DNA from: an uncultured Victivallales bacterium
GTDB taxonomy: Bacteria; Verrucomicrobiota; Lentisphaeria; Oligosphaerales; JAFGRS01
Direction of reading: 5' to 3'
Length of the DNA: 64,000 bases
Assembly (NCBI GenBank): GCA_903837355.1
Contig: CAILUI010000053.1
Coordinates: 19,756-83,755, forward strand
Position 1 is the first letter of the stretch. Each line of letters opens with the position of its first letter. Below the pieces are notes generated by a model, which worked only from the letters and a program-made list of their open reading frames with translations, did not search any database and was not told where the DNA came from. The position numbers and the translations under genes were made by a program. Positions 1 to 8,408 of this stretch are shown in pieces.

Positions 1-5
1 CTATC

Positions 6-92
6 TCGCCCTTTCAGGGCTACGGACAATGGGGGGCCCCAACCCAGCCCGCTGGGCTGGGCTGAGGGATTGCCGCACCCTTGGCGCTGATC
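6..92. repeat. REP-like hairpin element at the window edge
   Basis: The 195 bases before the first stop codon hold no gene. An 8-bp perfect stem (CCCAGCCC / GGGCTGGG, loop GCT) at 43-61 sits between a 'CCCTTTCAGGGCT' segment (about 10-22) and a 'CCCTTGGCGCTGA' segment. This layout resembles, from memory, an interspersed repeat seen between genes of many environmental bacteria. Only one copy is visible here, so repeat status is inference. It could also act as a terminator for the minus-strand gene that ends at 196. Confidence 0.4.
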
Positions 93-195
93 CCCCGCGA
101 GCCGATCGTGAGGTTCTGCAAGGGTCTCATGCGACAGTGACAAGCCTGAATGGCGAGCGCCTATGGGCGCCCGCCCATGGCCCTGCGCTGACCCC

Positions 196-2247
196 TTACT
201 CGCACTGCCAGGCACTTAGGCCATGCATCGCGGCACCGCCTATGCCGCCGATCCGGCCGGTCGCGTTCTGCGGCAGGCTGTAGCACTCGATCAGGACGTC
301 GTCCAGGTAGACCTCCAGCAGCGTCTGTTTCAGGAGCAACCGGAAGCTCGCTGGGCTGGCGTAGGTCCGTTCACGGTCCACGGCTTTCTCCGCCTGGAAG
401 CCGGAGCCGTCCGGCTGCATGGGGCCCAGTTCGGCCCGCCCGCCGGCGAAGACTAGCAGCGCGACCCCAGCGCTTCCACGACACTCGATGTAGAGCCCCG
501 CAGGCGGGTCGTTCGCCGCAGCCGGGAGGGCCAGCGTACCCTCCACGACAACGCCGCGGTCGACGTCCAACGCGGTGGAGACCCAGGCGATCCGCCCGCC
601 GCCGGCAGGCACGGGCGCCGCCAGGGTCAAGCGCTCGTGCTTGAGCGCCTCGTTGCCCCGCCACCAGACCAGCCGTAGCGTTCCCTCCTCATCGACGGCC
701 GTGCCCTTCAGCGTGCCGAAGTAGACCTGCCCGTCGCGCGCCACCGAGTGGTGGTTGACCAGCAGCCCGTCCGGGGCCCGGTAGAAGCGCGAGAAGTAGG
801 TGTGGCCCGACAGCAGCCGCGGGTTCTTGCGCGCGGCCACAAAGGGCCCCTCGGGGCGATCGGCGACCAGCGTGACCATCAGGCCGCCGCTGCCGAACAT
901 CATATAGAAGCGCGTCCCGATCGGTTCGACCGCACCGACCTCGCCCTCCCCGACCCCCTCGACTCGGGGCGGCGGCAGCGCCTGCCAGGTCACCCCGTCC
1001 AGAGTCTCGCCAAAACCGAACCGCCCGCCGGTCTCCGGCTTGGGCGTGGCGGTCCAGTAACCGTACAGACCCCCGCCAGGCCGGGGAAGGGTCCAGATAC
1101 AGTCCCAGCGCCCGGCGGGCTCGTACCAGCGCTCGTCCTGGACGAACTCGTACTCCTGGCCCAGGCGAGTCCAGTGGACCAGGTCCTCAGAGGCAGCGAA
1201 GAAGATGGTCTGGCGCGGGCCCTTCCATTCGGAGAAGTTCATCTGGAACCTGCCGACGGCGGGGGCGCCGGGCGCCTGCCAGGTCGAACCGGTGCCCATC
1301 CAGGTCACCCCCCGGCCTTTGCGCAGGACCGGGCCGACCTCCTGCCAGTGCACGCCGTCGGGGGAGGTGGCCAGGGAGATGTTGTCCCACTGTCCGCGTG
1401 AGTTGGCGAGGGTGTAGAGATAGTGAATGCCGTCGCGGTGATAGAGCCACGTATCCCACATGTTGCCGGTGCGCTTCGCACGGGGCTTGAAGAACGCGGT
1501 TTGGATCGGCCAGGCCACGGTTTCATCCTCCGGTTCAACCCTGGGCAGATGCTTCTCGTCGCGGGCCGCCACCAGGTACCCGTCCCCTGCAAGGTGCAGT
1601 CGCCCCTGCTCCACATGCGCATCACCGACCAGCCTGACTGCGGTGAACGTCCCAGCGAGGTCCGCGGTCGAACCCTCAGCGAACGTCCACCAGGCCAGGG
1701 GCTGCCGTCCCGAGAGCGTCACCGGGGTCAGCGCCGCCACCTCGGCAGAACTCAGAGCCCCCGCGTAGATCCGGGCTTCGGCCACCGCCCCCTGCAGGAA
1801 GCCGATCTCGCCCATTGTTCCCAGGTAGCGTAACCCGATCAGCACGATCGCCTCCGCGCCGAAGGGCTGCGCTTGGCCGACCGTGTAGCCGGCATAGCGT
1901 TGCCCATTGCGGTAGAGGGTGATCGTGTTGCCTTGGTAGACCACCGCCACCTGCACCGGCGTTGGCGGGTCGGCCGTCTCCCTCGGATACGCCGCCTGTT
2001 CGGCCTCGCCCTGGGTCCGCCGGAAGAAGTCGCTGCCGGCCATCCACGCGCCCGGCCGCCGTTCCGCGAACACGATGGCGTCAAAGGCCTCCTTCTCCTG
2101 CACGGTCAGGACACTGCCAGCGCGCTGGTCGAGGCCGGCCAGGCAGACCCAGGCGACGAGGGTCTTGTCGACCAGCGGCAGCTCGGCGGCGCCCGCGGCA
2201 GCACCGTGGACGCAGGGGAGAGCGCACAGGCACAGGAGGTATTTCAT
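196..2247 (-). CDS. secreted LamG-like plus five-bladed-propeller glycosidase-like protein
   Basis: About 683 aa from the chosen ATG at 2247; the ORF-track start 62 codons upstream would put a signal peptide in mid-protein. The N-terminus MKYLLCLCALPCVHGAAAGAAE looks like a signal peptide, so the product is exported. Residues of roughly 25-200 read as a concanavalin-like (LamG) fold, ending in the typical 'VAEARIYAGALSSAEVAAL'. The middle has the repeated 'Y.YTLANSRGQWDNISLATSPDGVHW' blades of the GH32/GH43/GH68 propeller superfamily, and the C-terminus a beta-sandwich. It probably binds and cleaves an extracellular glycan, but catalytic acids were not identified. A second propeller protein lies at 8409-10532. 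It appears to stand alone, with a repeat element upstream. Confidence 0.75.
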   Translation of the reverse strand: MKYLLCLCALPCVHGAAAGAAELPLVDKTLVAWVCLAGLDQRAGSVLTVQEKEAFDAIVFAERRPGAWMAGSDFFRRTQGEAEQAAYPRETADPPTPVQVAVVYQGNTITLYRNGQRYAGYTVGQAQPFGAEAIVLIGLRYLGTMGEIGFLQGAVAEARIYAGALSSAEVAALTPVTLSGRQPLAWWTFAEGSTADLAGTFTAVRLVGDAHVEQGRLHLAGDGYLVAARDEKHLPRVEPEDETVAWPIQTAFFKPRAKRTGNMWDTWLYHRDGIHYLYTLANSRGQWDNISLATSPDGVHWQEVGPVLRKGRGVTWMGTGSTWQAPGAPAVGRFQMNFSEWKGPRQTIFFAASEDLVHWTRLGQEYEFVQDERWYEPAGRWDCIWTLPRPGGGLYGYWTATPKPETGGRFGFGETLDGVTWQALPPPRVEGVGEGEVGAVEPIGTRFYMMFGSGGLMVTLVADRPEGPFVAARKNPRLLSGHTYFSRFYRAPDGLLVNHHSVARDGQVYFGTLKGTAVDEEGTLRLVWWRGNEALKHERLTLAAPVPAGGGRIAWVSTALDVDRGVVVEGTLALPAAANDPPAGLYIECRGSAGVALLVFAGGRAELGPMQPDGSGFQAEKAVDRERTYASPASFRLLLKQTLLEVYLDDVLIECYSLPQNATGRIGGIGGAAMHGLSAWQCE

Positions 2248-2466
2248 GCGTAGGATCCCCAATGCGTGTTCAGCGGCCGTACCGATGGCGTGCCCTAACA
2301 TATACGCCCGTCCGCAACCGTGCCGGGAACATCGTATTGCCCTACTGAGAGCAGCCCAGGCCGCCCGGCAAGGCTCCAAGAGAGCTTCCGTGAGGCGACA
2401 ACTGGCGGTGCGTGTGCCAGTGCGCTGCGCCACGGATCCTGAATCCGCCCCGGTCGCCCGGCAACC

Positions 2467-2642
2467 CCTCAGTCAAGTCCGCAGCAGCCGGCTTTGCGGG
2501 CAGGCTTTGGAGGGCGAACCTCCCCAGCCTGCGTGCAGGCGGTGAGCCGTCCCCCGTCTCCGGCCTCTGGCCGGTGGCTCAGCGGCGCATGCGCGCCTGG
2601 GGAGCTTCGCCCTCCAGTGGGTCCGCGCAGACTTGACTGAGG
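2467..2642. repeat. MITE-like interspersed repeat, copy 1 (complete)
   Basis: A 176-bp element bounded by perfect 13-bp terminal inverted repeats, CCTCAGTCAAGTC at 2467-2479 and GACTTGACTGAGG at 2630-2642. Inside, a second inverted pair (TTGGAGGGCGAACCTCCCC and GGGGAGCTTCGCCCTCCA) gives the RNA or single strand a long folded form. The 13-mer CGGTCGCCCGGCA occurs on both sides (2451-2463 and 2648-2660), like a target duplication, although a few bases separate it from the inverted repeats. Close relatives are at 54269 and 62025 in the opposite orientation. No protein is encoded; ORF-track lines here are read-through. The rest of the 2248-2769 gap shows nothing else. Confidence 0.75.
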
Positions 2643-2769
2643 CCTTACGGTCGCCCGGCAGCGCTCCTTGCCCCGCGCCCTCGCCGGCGCTATGCTCCCC
2701 GCCGTGGTCATCCCTGGGGTCGGCGTGTACCAGGCCGGTGCAGGTGGGGTGGCGCGACAGGAGAGAACC

Positions 2770-3861
2770 ATGCCCAACCCGGCTGATCTCAGGTGGCTGA
2801 ATGCAGGGATCCAAGGCGTCCAGGCCCGGCACCAAGAGCGCGTGGCCAGCCTCTACGCGGGCCGTCCCGGCGACGACGTTGTCGCCATAGCGGGGCGTTT
2901 CTTCGGCCGCTCCCATGGCCTGGCGGGAGTCAACGAGATTGACATGCTCCAACAGCCAGAGGCCTGGCTGGCCGATGTCCTTGGGGACATGGCTCGCCAT
3001 GGCCCGGAGGGCGCAGACCCGGTTACCTTCCGCCCCTTCGTCATCGAGATCGATCCATGGGGAGTGCACTTCGTGGACGCCCTGCTGGGGGCGCGCGTGT
3101 TCTTCCACGAGGGACAGGTCTGGTCCGACGAACTGCAGGCCGAGCCGGCGGAACTGCGGCTGCCCGACCTGACGCAGTCGAAGCTCCTGGCCGACACGAT
3201 CAGGCTGACGCATCTCGCCGTGGCAGCCACGGGCGGGCAGGTCTTCATCACCACGCCCGTGCTGAGCTGCCCCATCAACATCGGGATGAACCTGTTCGGC
3301 CAGCGCCTCCTCGTGGCCATGCTGCTGGCCCCCGATGCGGCCCAGCAGGCGCTGCGGGTCATCACCGCAACGCTACAGGAGTGCATCCGGGTGTTCGCCG
3401 CGGCCATCCCCGACCCGGTCCGCCGTGGCTCGGTCGCGGAGAACCGTTACGCTCCGAGTGGTTTCGGCTTCATCGATGGGTGCGCCACGCAACTGCTCTC
3501 GGCCGCCAACTACCGCGACTTCGTTGCCGAGCTGGACCGGGCCTGTCTGTCCAGTTTCCCGCACGGTGGAATGATGCACCTCTGTGGCGCGCACGCTCAG
3601 CACATCCCCACCTGGCGGACCTTCCGGGAACTGCGGGCCATCCAGATCAACGATCGGGCGGCTGAGGACTTGGAGCTGTATTTCCATGGATTGCGGGATG
3701 ACCAGCTCATCTACATCAGTCCCACCGCGACGATGACCATTGAGCGCATCATGGCGATCACCGGTGGAAACCGGATCGTCCTGCAGTGCGAGCTGGCGGC
3801 GGCCCGATCGCGGCAGCCACGGCCGACGGCAACGGAACCGCAGACGCCGACCCGGATGTGA
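2770..3861 (+). CDS. uroporphyrinogen decarboxylase-fold protein (corrinoid methyltransferase-like)
   Basis: 363 aa from the ATG at 2770, which has an AGGAGAG ribosome site; the longer track ORF lacks one. The sequence reads as the URO-D superfamily. It has a His-x-Cys motif in 'MMHLCGAH' and a late Cys in 'IVLQCELA', the zinc-ligand pattern of MtaA/CmuA-type methyltransferases rather than haem-pathway HemE. Known relatives move methyl groups between corrinoid proteins and thiols, and the substrate here is unknown. The C-terminus after 'VLQCELAAA' is short and charged (Arg, Pro, Thr), so the last strands may be degraded. No corrinoid-binding protein is adjacent. A second family member is at 48739. 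Confidence 0.75.
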   Translation: MPNPADLRWLNAGIQGVQARHQERVASLYAGRPGDDVVAIAGRFFGRSHGLAGVNEIDMLQQPEAWLADVLGDMARHGPEGADPVTFRPFVIEIDPWGVHFVDALLGARVFFHEGQVWSDELQAEPAELRLPDLTQSKLLADTIRLTHLAVAATGGQVFITTPVLSCPINIGMNLFGQRLLVAMLLAPDAAQQALRVITATLQECIRVFAAAIPDPVRRGSVAENRYAPSGFGFIDGCATQLLSAANYRDFVAELDRACLSSFPHGGMMHLCGAHAQHIPTWRTFRELRAIQINDRAAEDLELYFHGLRDDQLIYISPTATMTIERIMAITGGNRIVLQCELAAARSRQPRPTATEPQTPTRM

Positions 3862-3865
3862 GCCT

Positions 3866-4090
3866 ATGCAAACCGTAGACGCGCCGACGCGCCGGTCGTT
3901 GATCTACGCGGACCGCTTCGAGGTCGTGGGAATGCAGGACGCAGCGCTCCTGGCCCGCACGGCAGGCACCTTCAGCGTCGCCCTCGAGGGCCGCGGCGTC
4001 TCTCCCGGCGGGACGATCAGGCTGAGCACGACACTCCGTAATCCCGACGGCGCCAGCGGGGCGGCGGCCGGATGGGCCGGTATCCCTTAG
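3866..4090 (+). CDS. hypothetical 74-aa protein, possibly a fragment
   Basis: The frame opens with ATG 4 bases after the URO-D gene stop and runs to 4090, overlapping the end of the convergent TPR gene by 4 bases. The translation starts MQTVDAPTRRSLIYADRF and looks beta-rich, with a Gly-rich tail. There is no clear ribosome site; coupling to the preceding stop is possible. I do not recognise it. It could be a real small partner, the decayed N-terminus of a longer gene, or chance coding. Confidence 0.3.
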   Translation: MQTVDAPTRRSLIYADRFEVVGMQDAALLARTAGTFSVALEGRGVSPGGTIRLSTTLRNPDGASGAAAGWAGIP

Positions 4091-4470
4091 AGATTCTGCG
4101 CCTCAAGGGTGTCCAGACGGCGCTTGGCCTGGGCTGCCCATTCATGCTTTGGGTACTTCGACAGGAAGGCTTTGTACCAGGCGATGGCTTGGTCGCTCAC
4201 CTCGGCGCGCTCGTAGCAAAAGCCGATCCAGTAGGTCGCCTCGTCGACGCGAGGGCTGTTCGGCCAGGTCTTGATGGCGCGCTGGAGGAGAGCCACCGCC
4301 GGGGGGAAACGGGCCATGCGCATGCGCGTCCGCGCCGCGAAGTACACCGCCGGCTCAGCCCACTCCTTCTGGGGGGCAGCGAGCCCTTTGGTGGCCATGT
4401 AGGCGCTCAGTGGCAGGATGGAGAATACCGACCCGAGCACGACGGCCAGCAGGATGATCAGACTACGCAT
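4087..4470 (-). CDS. membrane-anchored TPR-repeat protein
   Basis: 127 aa. The first 27 residues (MRSLIILLAVVLGSVFSILPLSAYMATKGL) form a hydrophobic anchor or signal. From about residue 40 two helical repeats follow, the second with clear TPR spacing ('EATYWIGFCYERAEVSDQAIAWYKAFLSKYPKHEWAAQAKRRLDTL'), like the YbgF/CpoB C-terminal repeats. Such domains act as protein-protein scaffolds at the cell envelope. It begins 16 bases downstream of the Gfo/Idh/MocA stop on the same strand, so co-transcription is likely although no functional link is evident. Confidence 0.75.
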   Translation of the reverse strand: MRSLIILLAVVLGSVFSILPLSAYMATKGLAAPQKEWAEPAVYFAARTRMRMARFPPAVALLQRAIKTWPNSPRVDEATYWIGFCYERAEVSDQAIAWYKAFLSKYPKHEWAAQAKRRLDTLEAQNL

Positions 4471-4486
4471 CGTTCGTCTCCCGAAG

Positions 4487-5542
4487 CTACGGCAGGGTTA
4501 CGGCGCCGCCAGTCCGCGCGGACTCGTAGATGGCGTCGGTGATCTGCATCATGACCAAAGCCTGCTCGAGGCCGGTGGCCGGCGGCCGCTGCTGGCGCAC
4601 GGCGAGCGCGAAGTCCTCGATGACGAGGGCGCCGCCACCGCGCCCGCTGTCATTGCCTTCCCACAGCACCTGGCTGGTCACGCCCTGGGCCGCGGAGGCG
4701 GTGTCAAGGATCAGGCGGCGCTCAGCACTCCCGACCATCCCGAGGCGCAAGGCGCCCTGGGTACCGATGATCTGCCAGGCGGCCTCGGAGGCTATGGGCA
4801 TGAACTCGCCGCGCTCGATGGTCAGCACGCTGCCATCAGCCCCCGTAACCAAGGCGGCGAAATGCGCTTCGGCATCGGATTCGGGGGCGATATGACAACG
4901 GAACGTCGGCACGCAGGACCAGATCTGCGCCAGGACCGTGCGCGGCCGGAAGGCCCAGCCGGTCAGTCCGAGAATGTAGTCCAGGTCGTAACAGCTCCAG
5001 TTGGTCAGAATGCCCCCCGCGTTCATGCAGAAAGACTCCCGCCAGGGTGGCGGTGGCCGGTCGTTCTGCGGAGTTCCGGCCTGCAGCGCCCGCACGTGCA
5101 GCCGGCGGATCTCGCCCAGGGAGCCGTTCGCCAGAACCGCCTCCACGCGCCGCGCCGAGTCGTAGAATCGGTAGCGTGACGAGAAGCAGGCGCAGACCCG
5201 GTCGCCGCGCCGCGCCATGAGGGTGCGGACCTCGCGGGCGTTGTTGGCCACCGGCTTCTCGGTCAGGACGTGCTTGCCGCGGGCGAAGGCGCGCAGGGCC
5301 ATGGCCGTACGCGTCGACACCGGGTAGGCAATGATCACGGCCTCGACCTCGGGATCCTGGTCGATGAGCTCGCTGCCATCCTCGTAGACACGGGGAACGC
5401 CCTGAGCTTTCGCCCACTCGCGGCGCTCGCCGCGGAGGTCGGCCGCGGCGACGACCTTGACCAGCGCGCTGGCCATGGCGTCCTTGAGGTTGATGGAGCC
5501 AATCACGCCACAGCCGATCACACCTAACTTCAACGGTTCCAT
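4487..5542 (-). CDS. Gfo/Idh/MocA-family NAD(P)-dependent oxidoreductase
   Basis: 351 aa from the ATG at 5542 (MEPLKLGVIGCG); the track ORF adds 15 unsupported residues. The N-terminal Rossmann fold shows the dinucleotide motif GVIGCGVIGS and the family's 'LTEKPVANN' segment, whose Lys takes part in catalysis in relatives. The C-terminal half is the alpha/beta substrate domain. Family members oxidise or epimerise sugars and inositols in the cytoplasm; the specific sugar cannot be read. It is divergent from hypD across a 460-base gap and leads a two-gene unit with the TPR protein. Another family member is at 44513. Confidence 0.88.
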   Translation of the reverse strand: MEPLKLGVIGCGVIGSINLKDAMASALVKVVAAADLRGERREWAKAQGVPRVYEDGSELIDQDPEVEAVIIAYPVSTRTAMALRAFARGKHVLTEKPVANNAREVRTLMARRGDRVCACFSSRYRFYDSARRVEAVLANGSLGEIRRLHVRALQAGTPQNDRPPPPWRESFCMNAGGILTNWSCYDLDYILGLTGWAFRPRTVLAQIWSCVPTFRCHIAPESDAEAHFAALVTGADGSVLTIERGEFMPIASEAAWQIIGTQGALRLGMVGSAERRLILDTASAAQGVTSQVLWEGNDSGRGGGALVIEDFALAVRQQRPPATGLEQALVMMQITDAIYESARTGGAVTLP

Positions 5543-6004
5543 GGTCCCTGAACTCCGGCTACGCGCCCTGCCAGCGCACGGCACCACGCCCGTCTGCGCT
5601 GACCTGCCGTCACGCTAGCACCGCGACCGCGGCGGCGCCAGTGGGAGAGACCGACGGCACCGCGGATACCGGCGCCGTTCCCCTGGGACCGCCGAGCGTC
5701 AACTCGGCTCTGACCGCGGTCAGGGCTGTTCCGTTTTCCCAACGACCATCGGTGTTGGTCACCGGCACGGTGAAAGCGTGAGAGCGTGATTGCGTAAGGG
5801 GTTACGGCGCGTGTGCCGGCCGTCTGCCACGAATCCACGCTTTCACGTTCTCACGCGCTCACCCGTAGCGGGAACCGCGATCTTGGAACCGCCCTGGGCC
5901 GCGGTCAGGGCGGCTGGCAGGCGGCGAATGCGGGTGCTATGCTGCATCCCACGACCCGCACGCGGGATAGTCCGCGACCGGCCCCAAGTCTGAGGGTGAT
6001 GGCC
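5543..6004. promoter_or_regulatory. divergent intergenic region with inverted repeat
   Basis: This 462-base gap separates the oxidoreductase (minus) and hypD (plus), so it should hold both promoters; I could not fix convincing -35/-10 boxes. A perfect 11-bp inverted repeat, GTGAAAGCGTG (5770-5780) and CACGCTTTCAC (5836-5846), is nested around a second pair, CCGGCAC/GTGCCGG. Both arms carry further GTGAGAGCGTGA-like units, so this may be a degenerate simple repeat, an operator or a cruciform. The motif CCGCGGTCAGGGC occurs twice (about 5716 and 5899). Confidence 0.4.
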
Positions 6005-8368
6005 ATGACCGAACGAACGGCAAGGCTCCGGCAGCGCAGCCTCGAAGCGACGCCCTGCATCAGCGAAGAGCGCGCGTTGCTGCTCACCGCGTTCTTCCAG
6101 GCGCAGGCAGGTCGCTTCTCCATTCCCGTCCTGCGCGCCACCTCATTCGACGACCTGTGCCGGCGCAAGCAGATCTACCTGGGTGAAGACGAACTGATCG
6201 TTGGCGAGCGCGGGCCGTATCCCAAGGCGGTGCCGACGTACCCGGAACTCACCTGCCATAGCCTTCAGGACCTGGAGATCCTGAACTCCCGACCGAAGAC
6301 CAGCTACGCCGTGTCGCCAGCCTGCCTGAACGCGTACCGCGACGTGGTGATTCCCTACTGGCAGGGCCGCAGTATGCGCGACCGGATCTTCGCCACCCTG
6401 CCGCAGGAATGGCGAGCCGCGTACGGGGCGGGCCTGTTCACGGAATTCATGGAGCAGCGCGCACCCGGCCATACGGTGCTGGACGACAAGATCTACCGCA
6501 AGGGCTTGCGGGAGTTCAAAGCGGACATTGCCGCGAGCCTGGCGGCGCTGGACTACGCCAACGACCGGGAAGCCTGGGCGCGGCAGGAACAGTGGCGGGC
6601 CATGGATATCGCCTGCGACGCGCTGATCCGCTTCGCACACCGCCACGCGGACCTCGCCGAGCACCTGGCCGCACAGGAGCAGGACCCGCGGCGAGGGGCC
6701 GAACTGGCGAAGATCGCGGCGGTCTGCCGCCACGTGCCCGAACACGCCCCGCGTGATTTTCACGAAGCGCTGCAGAGCTACTGGTTCTACCACCTCGCGG
6801 TGATCACTGAGCTGAACGGCTGGGACTCGTTCTCGCCCGGGCACCTGGATCAGCACCTCGGCCCCTTCTACCAGCAGGGCCTCGCCAACGGCACGCTGAC
6901 GCCGGAGTCCGCACGCGAACTGCTGGAAGCGTTCTTTGTGAAGTTCAACAATCACCCTGCCCCGCCCAAGGTCGGCGTCACGGCCGCCGAAAGCGGGACC
7001 TACACGGATTTCGCGAATATCAACATCGGCGGACTGCTGGCGGATGGCAGCAACGGCGCCAACGCGGTCTCGGACCTCCTGCTCGACATCGTCGACGAGA
7101 TGCACCTGCTGCAGCCCAGTACCAACCTGCAGCTTTCGCGCCGGACCCCCGAGGCCCTGCTGCATCACGCCCTGCGCGTGATCCGCAAAGGCTACGGGTT
7201 CCCCTCGATCTTCAACACGGAAACGGTGATCGCCGAACAGATCCGGCAGGGCAAGACGCTGGCGGACGCCCGCGCTGGCGGCTGCAGCGGTTGCGTGGAG
7301 ACCGGCGCCTTCGGCAAGGAAGCGTTCATTCTCACCGGCTACTTCAATCTGGTCAAGACTCTCGAACTAGCCCTGCACGACGGCCTGGACCCGCGGACCG
7401 GCGTGCAACTCGGCCCGCGGACGGGGGCGCCGGAGACGCTGCTCACGTTCGATGACGTCTTCGCCGCCTTCCGAGCGCAACTGCAGCACCTCCTGGCCCT
7501 CAAACTGCGCGGCAATCAGGTCATCGAGCAGATGTACGCCGCGCTGATGCCGGCACCGCTGCTGTCGGTGATCACCGACGACTGCATCGCCACCGGCAAG
7601 GACTACAACGCCGGCGGCGCGCGCTACAACAACTCCTATATCCAGTTCGTCGGGATCGGCAGTCTCACGGATAGTCTCGCGGCGCTCAAGCAACTCTGTT
7701 TCGACGAGCCGGAACTCACGGTGCGGGATATGGTCGCGACGCTGGACCGCGATTTCGCCGGCGACGACGCCCGGCACCAGCAAGTGCTTCATCGCACCCC
7801 CAAGTACGGCAATGACGACGCCCGCGCCGACGACCTCATGGTGCGCACGTTCAATGTGCTGATCGAGGAACTCGACGGGAGGCCGAACAGCAAGGGCGGC
7901 GCGTACCGCGTGGAGATGCTGCCCACCACCTGCCACGTCTACTTCGGCTCCATCACCGGCGCCACGCCCGACGGCCGCAGGGCGGGCGCGCCGCTGTCCG
8001 AAGGCATCTCCCCCGTGCAGGGCGCCGACCGCAGTGGCCCCACCGCCGTGCTCAAATCCGCTGCCAAGATGGATCACGTCAAGACCGGCGGCACGCTGTT
8101 GAACATGAAGTTCAGCCCAACGGTACTGGCAGGTGAAGCCGGCATCGAACGCTGGGCGCAGTTGGTCCGGTCGTACTTCCGCCTGGACGGCCACCACGTC
8201 CAGTTCAATGTCATCGGCGCGGACACGCTGCGCGCAGCGCAACGTGAACCTGGGCTCCATCGCGACCTGATCGTGCGCGTTGCCGGCTACAGTGACTACT
8301 TCTGCGATCTCTCGCGCGAGCTCCAGGACGAGATCATAGGGCGGACCGAACACGACGCCTTGGCGTGA
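6005..8368 (+). CDS. hypD: glycyl radical enzyme, trans-4-hydroxy-L-proline dehydratase type
   Basis: 787 aa from the ATG at 6005, chosen because GAGGG lies 8 bases upstream; the ATG at 5999 is too close and the longer frame has no site. HypD proteins are about 790 aa. The thiyl-radical loop is GGCSGCVETGAFGKE (Cys about 430, Glu about 432) and the glycyl radical motif is RVAGYSDYF (Gly about 761) near the C-terminus. The 'GCVETG..GKEA' and 'YSDYF' wording matches HypD rather than pyruvate formate-lyase, glycerol or choline enzymes. HypD dehydrates hydroxyproline to pyrroline-5-carboxylate in anaerobes, feeding proline. No radical SAM activase or proC is nearby, so activation must come from elsewhere. 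Exact substrate assignment is inference. Confidence 0.8.
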   Translation: MTERTARLRQRSLEATPCISEERALLLTAFFQAQAGRFSIPVLRATSFDDLCRRKQIYLGEDELIVGERGPYPKAVPTYPELTCHSLQDLEILNSRPKTSYAVSPACLNAYRDVVIPYWQGRSMRDRIFATLPQEWRAAYGAGLFTEFMEQRAPGHTVLDDKIYRKGLREFKADIAASLAALDYANDREAWARQEQWRAMDIACDALIRFAHRHADLAEHLAAQEQDPRRGAELAKIAAVCRHVPEHAPRDFHEALQSYWFYHLAVITELNGWDSFSPGHLDQHLGPFYQQGLANGTLTPESARELLEAFFVKFNNHPAPPKVGVTAAESGTYTDFANINIGGLLADGSNGANAVSDLLLDIVDEMHLLQPSTNLQLSRRTPEALLHHALRVIRKGYGFPSIFNTETVIAEQIRQGKTLADARAGGCSGCVETGAFGKEAFILTGYFNLVKTLELALHDGLDPRTGVQLGPRTGAPETLLTFDDVFAAFRAQLQHLLALKLRGNQVIEQMYAALMPAPLLSVITDDCIATGKDYNAGGARYNNSYIQFVGIGSLTDSLAALKQLCFDEPELTVRDMVATLDRDFAGDDARHQQVLHRTPKYGNDDARADDLMVRTFNVLIEELDGRPNSKGGAYRVEMLPTTCHVYFGSITGATPDGRRAGAPLSEGISPVQGADRSGPTAVLKSAAKMDHVKTGGTLLNMKFSPTVLAGEAGIERWAQLVRSYFRLDGHHVQFNVIGADTLRAAQREPGLHRDLIVRVAGYSDYFCDLSRELQDEIIGRTEHDALA

Positions 8369-8383
8369 GGGCTGGAACCTCCT

Positions 8384-8400
8384 CACGCCGGCGCGGCGTG
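8384..8400. terminator. hairpin between convergent genes
   Basis: CACGCCG-GCG-CGGCGTG forms a 7-bp GC-only stem in the 40-base gap between the stops of hypD (plus) and the propeller protein (minus). There is no long T-run, so it is at best a weak intrinsic terminator usable from both sides. Confidence 0.4.
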
Positions 8401-8408
8401 GTTGGATC

